The notes below the pieces were generated by a model, which worked only from the letters and a program-made list of their open reading frames with translations, was not told the origin of the DNA and did no database searches. Shown here piece by piece: positions 14,709 through 15,561 of a stretch of 15,561 nucleotides of DNA. The DNA is from JBEKYH01 sp049511115. Lineage in GTDB: Bacteria > Planctomycetota > Phycisphaerae > Tepidisphaerales > Tepidisphaeraceae. The translations under genes were made by a program, and so were the position numbers. The number at the start of each line of letters is the position of its first letter. Positions within the stretch are counted from its first letter, which is position 1. The DNA lies in contig JBEKYH010000054.1 in NCBI GenBank assembly GCA_049511115.1, forward strand, positions 1 through 15,561, given 5' to 3'.

Positions 14709-15561
14709 ATGGTTGTGGTGATGAAACAGGGCGCATCGAAGGAGCAGATCGAGCATGTCACTCATCTGATTAAGGAAATGGGACTCAAGGATCATGTCAT
14801 CGTCGGCACGGAACGAACGGTTGTCGCCGTCATCGGGGATGACCGGATGAAGGACCGCTCGGCGCTCGAGACCGTCGCCGGGGTGGAGAAAGTGGTGCCG
14901 ATTCTCGCGCCCTACAAGATGGCCTCGCGCGAAGTCCAGAAAGAGCGCTCGGTCGTGCTCCTGGGCGGTACTTTGGGCGGAACAGTCGGCGGAACCAAGG
15001 TTGCGGTGATCGCCGGGCCGTGCAGCGTCGAGAATCGCAATCAGCTTTTGGAAACCGCCCACGCCGTGAAAGCGGCCGGCGCGGTCGGTTTGCGCGGCGG
15101 GGCTTTCAAGCCTCGCACCAATCCGTATTCATTCCAGGGATTGGCCGAGAAGGGCTTGGAACTTCTTGCCGAAGCGCGCGAGCAGACGGGTCTGGCCGTG
15201 GTCACGGAGGTCATGGCGGTTGAGCAGGTCGCGCTCGTCGCAAAGTACGCCGACGTTTTGCAGGTCGGCGCGCGCAACATGCAGAATTTCAACTTGCTCA
15301 ACGCGGTGGGCGCGCAACCGAAACCTGCCCTCCTCAAGCGCGGCCTCAGCGCTACGCTGGAAGAATTCCTCCTCGCCGCTGAATACATCATGGCCCGCGG
15401 CAACTCCAACGTGATCCTGTGCGAGCGCGGCATCCGCACCTACGAAGAATACGTTCGCAATACGCTGGCGCTGGCGTCCGTTCCGGAATTGCATCGGGTG
15501 AGCCATCTGCCGGTGGTCGTGGACCCGAGCCAGGGCACCGGCAAAAGCCATTTGGTGGACA
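14709..15561 (+). CDS. aroF: 3-deoxy-7-phosphoheptulonate (DAHP) synthase, class I beta type, 3' end outside window
   Basis: The first 284 residues are present. The enzyme condenses phosphoenolpyruvate and erythrose 4-phosphate to DAHP, the entry step of the shikimate pathway. Residues 1 to about 70 ('MVVVMKQGASKEQIEHV' onward) form the ferredoxin-like N-terminal domain that, in the Thermotoga enzyme, confers feedback inhibition by Phe and Tyr. The catalytic barrel shows 'IAGPCSVE' with metal ligand Cys105, 'FKPRTNPYSFQG' with Lys134, 'LQVGARNMQNF', 'LLKRG', 'ILCERGIRTY' and 'VVVDPSQGTGK'. At residue 275 Gln (CAG, 15531-15533) stands where class I enzymes usually have a metal-binding His. GGAGG at 14699-14703, five bases before the ATG, supports the start. 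Expression is probably controlled by the attenuator just upstream. The final metal ligands fall beyond the window. Confidence 0.92.
   Translation, partial: MVVVMKQGASKEQIEHVTHLIKEMGLKDHVIVGTERTVVAVIGDDRMKDRSALETVAGVEKVVPILAPYKMASREVQKERSVVLLGGTLGGTVGGTKVAVIAGPCSVENRNQLLETAHAVKAAGAVGLRGGAFKPRTNPYSFQGLAEKGLELLAEAREQTGLAVVTEVMAVEQVALVAKYADVLQVGARNMQNFNLLNAVGAQPKPALLKRGLSATLEEFLLAAEYIMARGNSNVILCERGIRTYEEYVRNTLALASVPELHRVSHLPVVVDPSQGTGKSHLVD

Noticed and set aside
1..15561. tRNA, rRNA genes or a CRISPR array
   Set aside because: No cloverleaf, rRNA signature or regularly spaced direct repeat series was seen; repeated motifs present are either protein-repeat coding (RTX gene) or intergenic palindromes.

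Overview
This GC-rich bacterial window most likely comes from a planctomycete-like organism (Planctomycetota, perhaps a Phycisphaerae relative). The clues are an ECF sigma factor followed by a zinc-ribbon Ser/Thr kinase with several membrane spans, and a short RTX-type protein whose N-terminus carries a 'VEPLESRQLLS' version of the planctomycete LEPR-XLL motif. Many genes have weak or absent Shine-Dalgarno sites. The assignment rests on motif recognition only.

Layout. (1) Positions 2-4347, + strand: the end of a DUF2126 protein, a circularly permuted ATP-grasp/alpha-E fusion, and a transglutaminase-like protease that overlaps it by 4 bp. This is the known but poorly understood predicted amidoligase/transglutaminase cluster. 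(2) 4422-7732, +: ECF sigma factor plus membrane Ser/Thr kinase, a signalling pair. (3) 7933-8340, +: a truncated glycosyltransferase remnant converging on a Gfo/Idh/MocA oxidoreductase (8300-9358, -). (4) 9359-9938: about 580 bp without a gene, packed with palindromic elements and ending in a strong terminator. (5) 9939-10706, -: a LEPR/RTX calcium-binding-repeat protein, divergent from an M29 aminopeptidase (10954-12081, +). (6) 12088-14459, +: a clear promoter, a structured 5' leader, a small two-span membrane protein, and a membrane-anchored protein of carboxypeptidase-regulatory-like beta modules. (7) 14462-15561, +: a promoter, a 26-codon leader peptide rich in Trp, Tyr and Phe codons, an intrinsic terminator with a competing antiterminator, and then a DAHP synthase that runs off the window.

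The most striking item is region 7. It looks like a complete ribosome-mediated transcription attenuator that senses all three aromatic amino acids and controls the first enzyme of the shikimate pathway. Its promoter is placed so that the leader peptide would be translated from a leaderless transcript. The DAHP synthase also has Gln where class I enzymes have a metal-binding His. Regions 1 and 2 are coherent multi-gene units. The other genes look individually transcribed and show no shared pathway.
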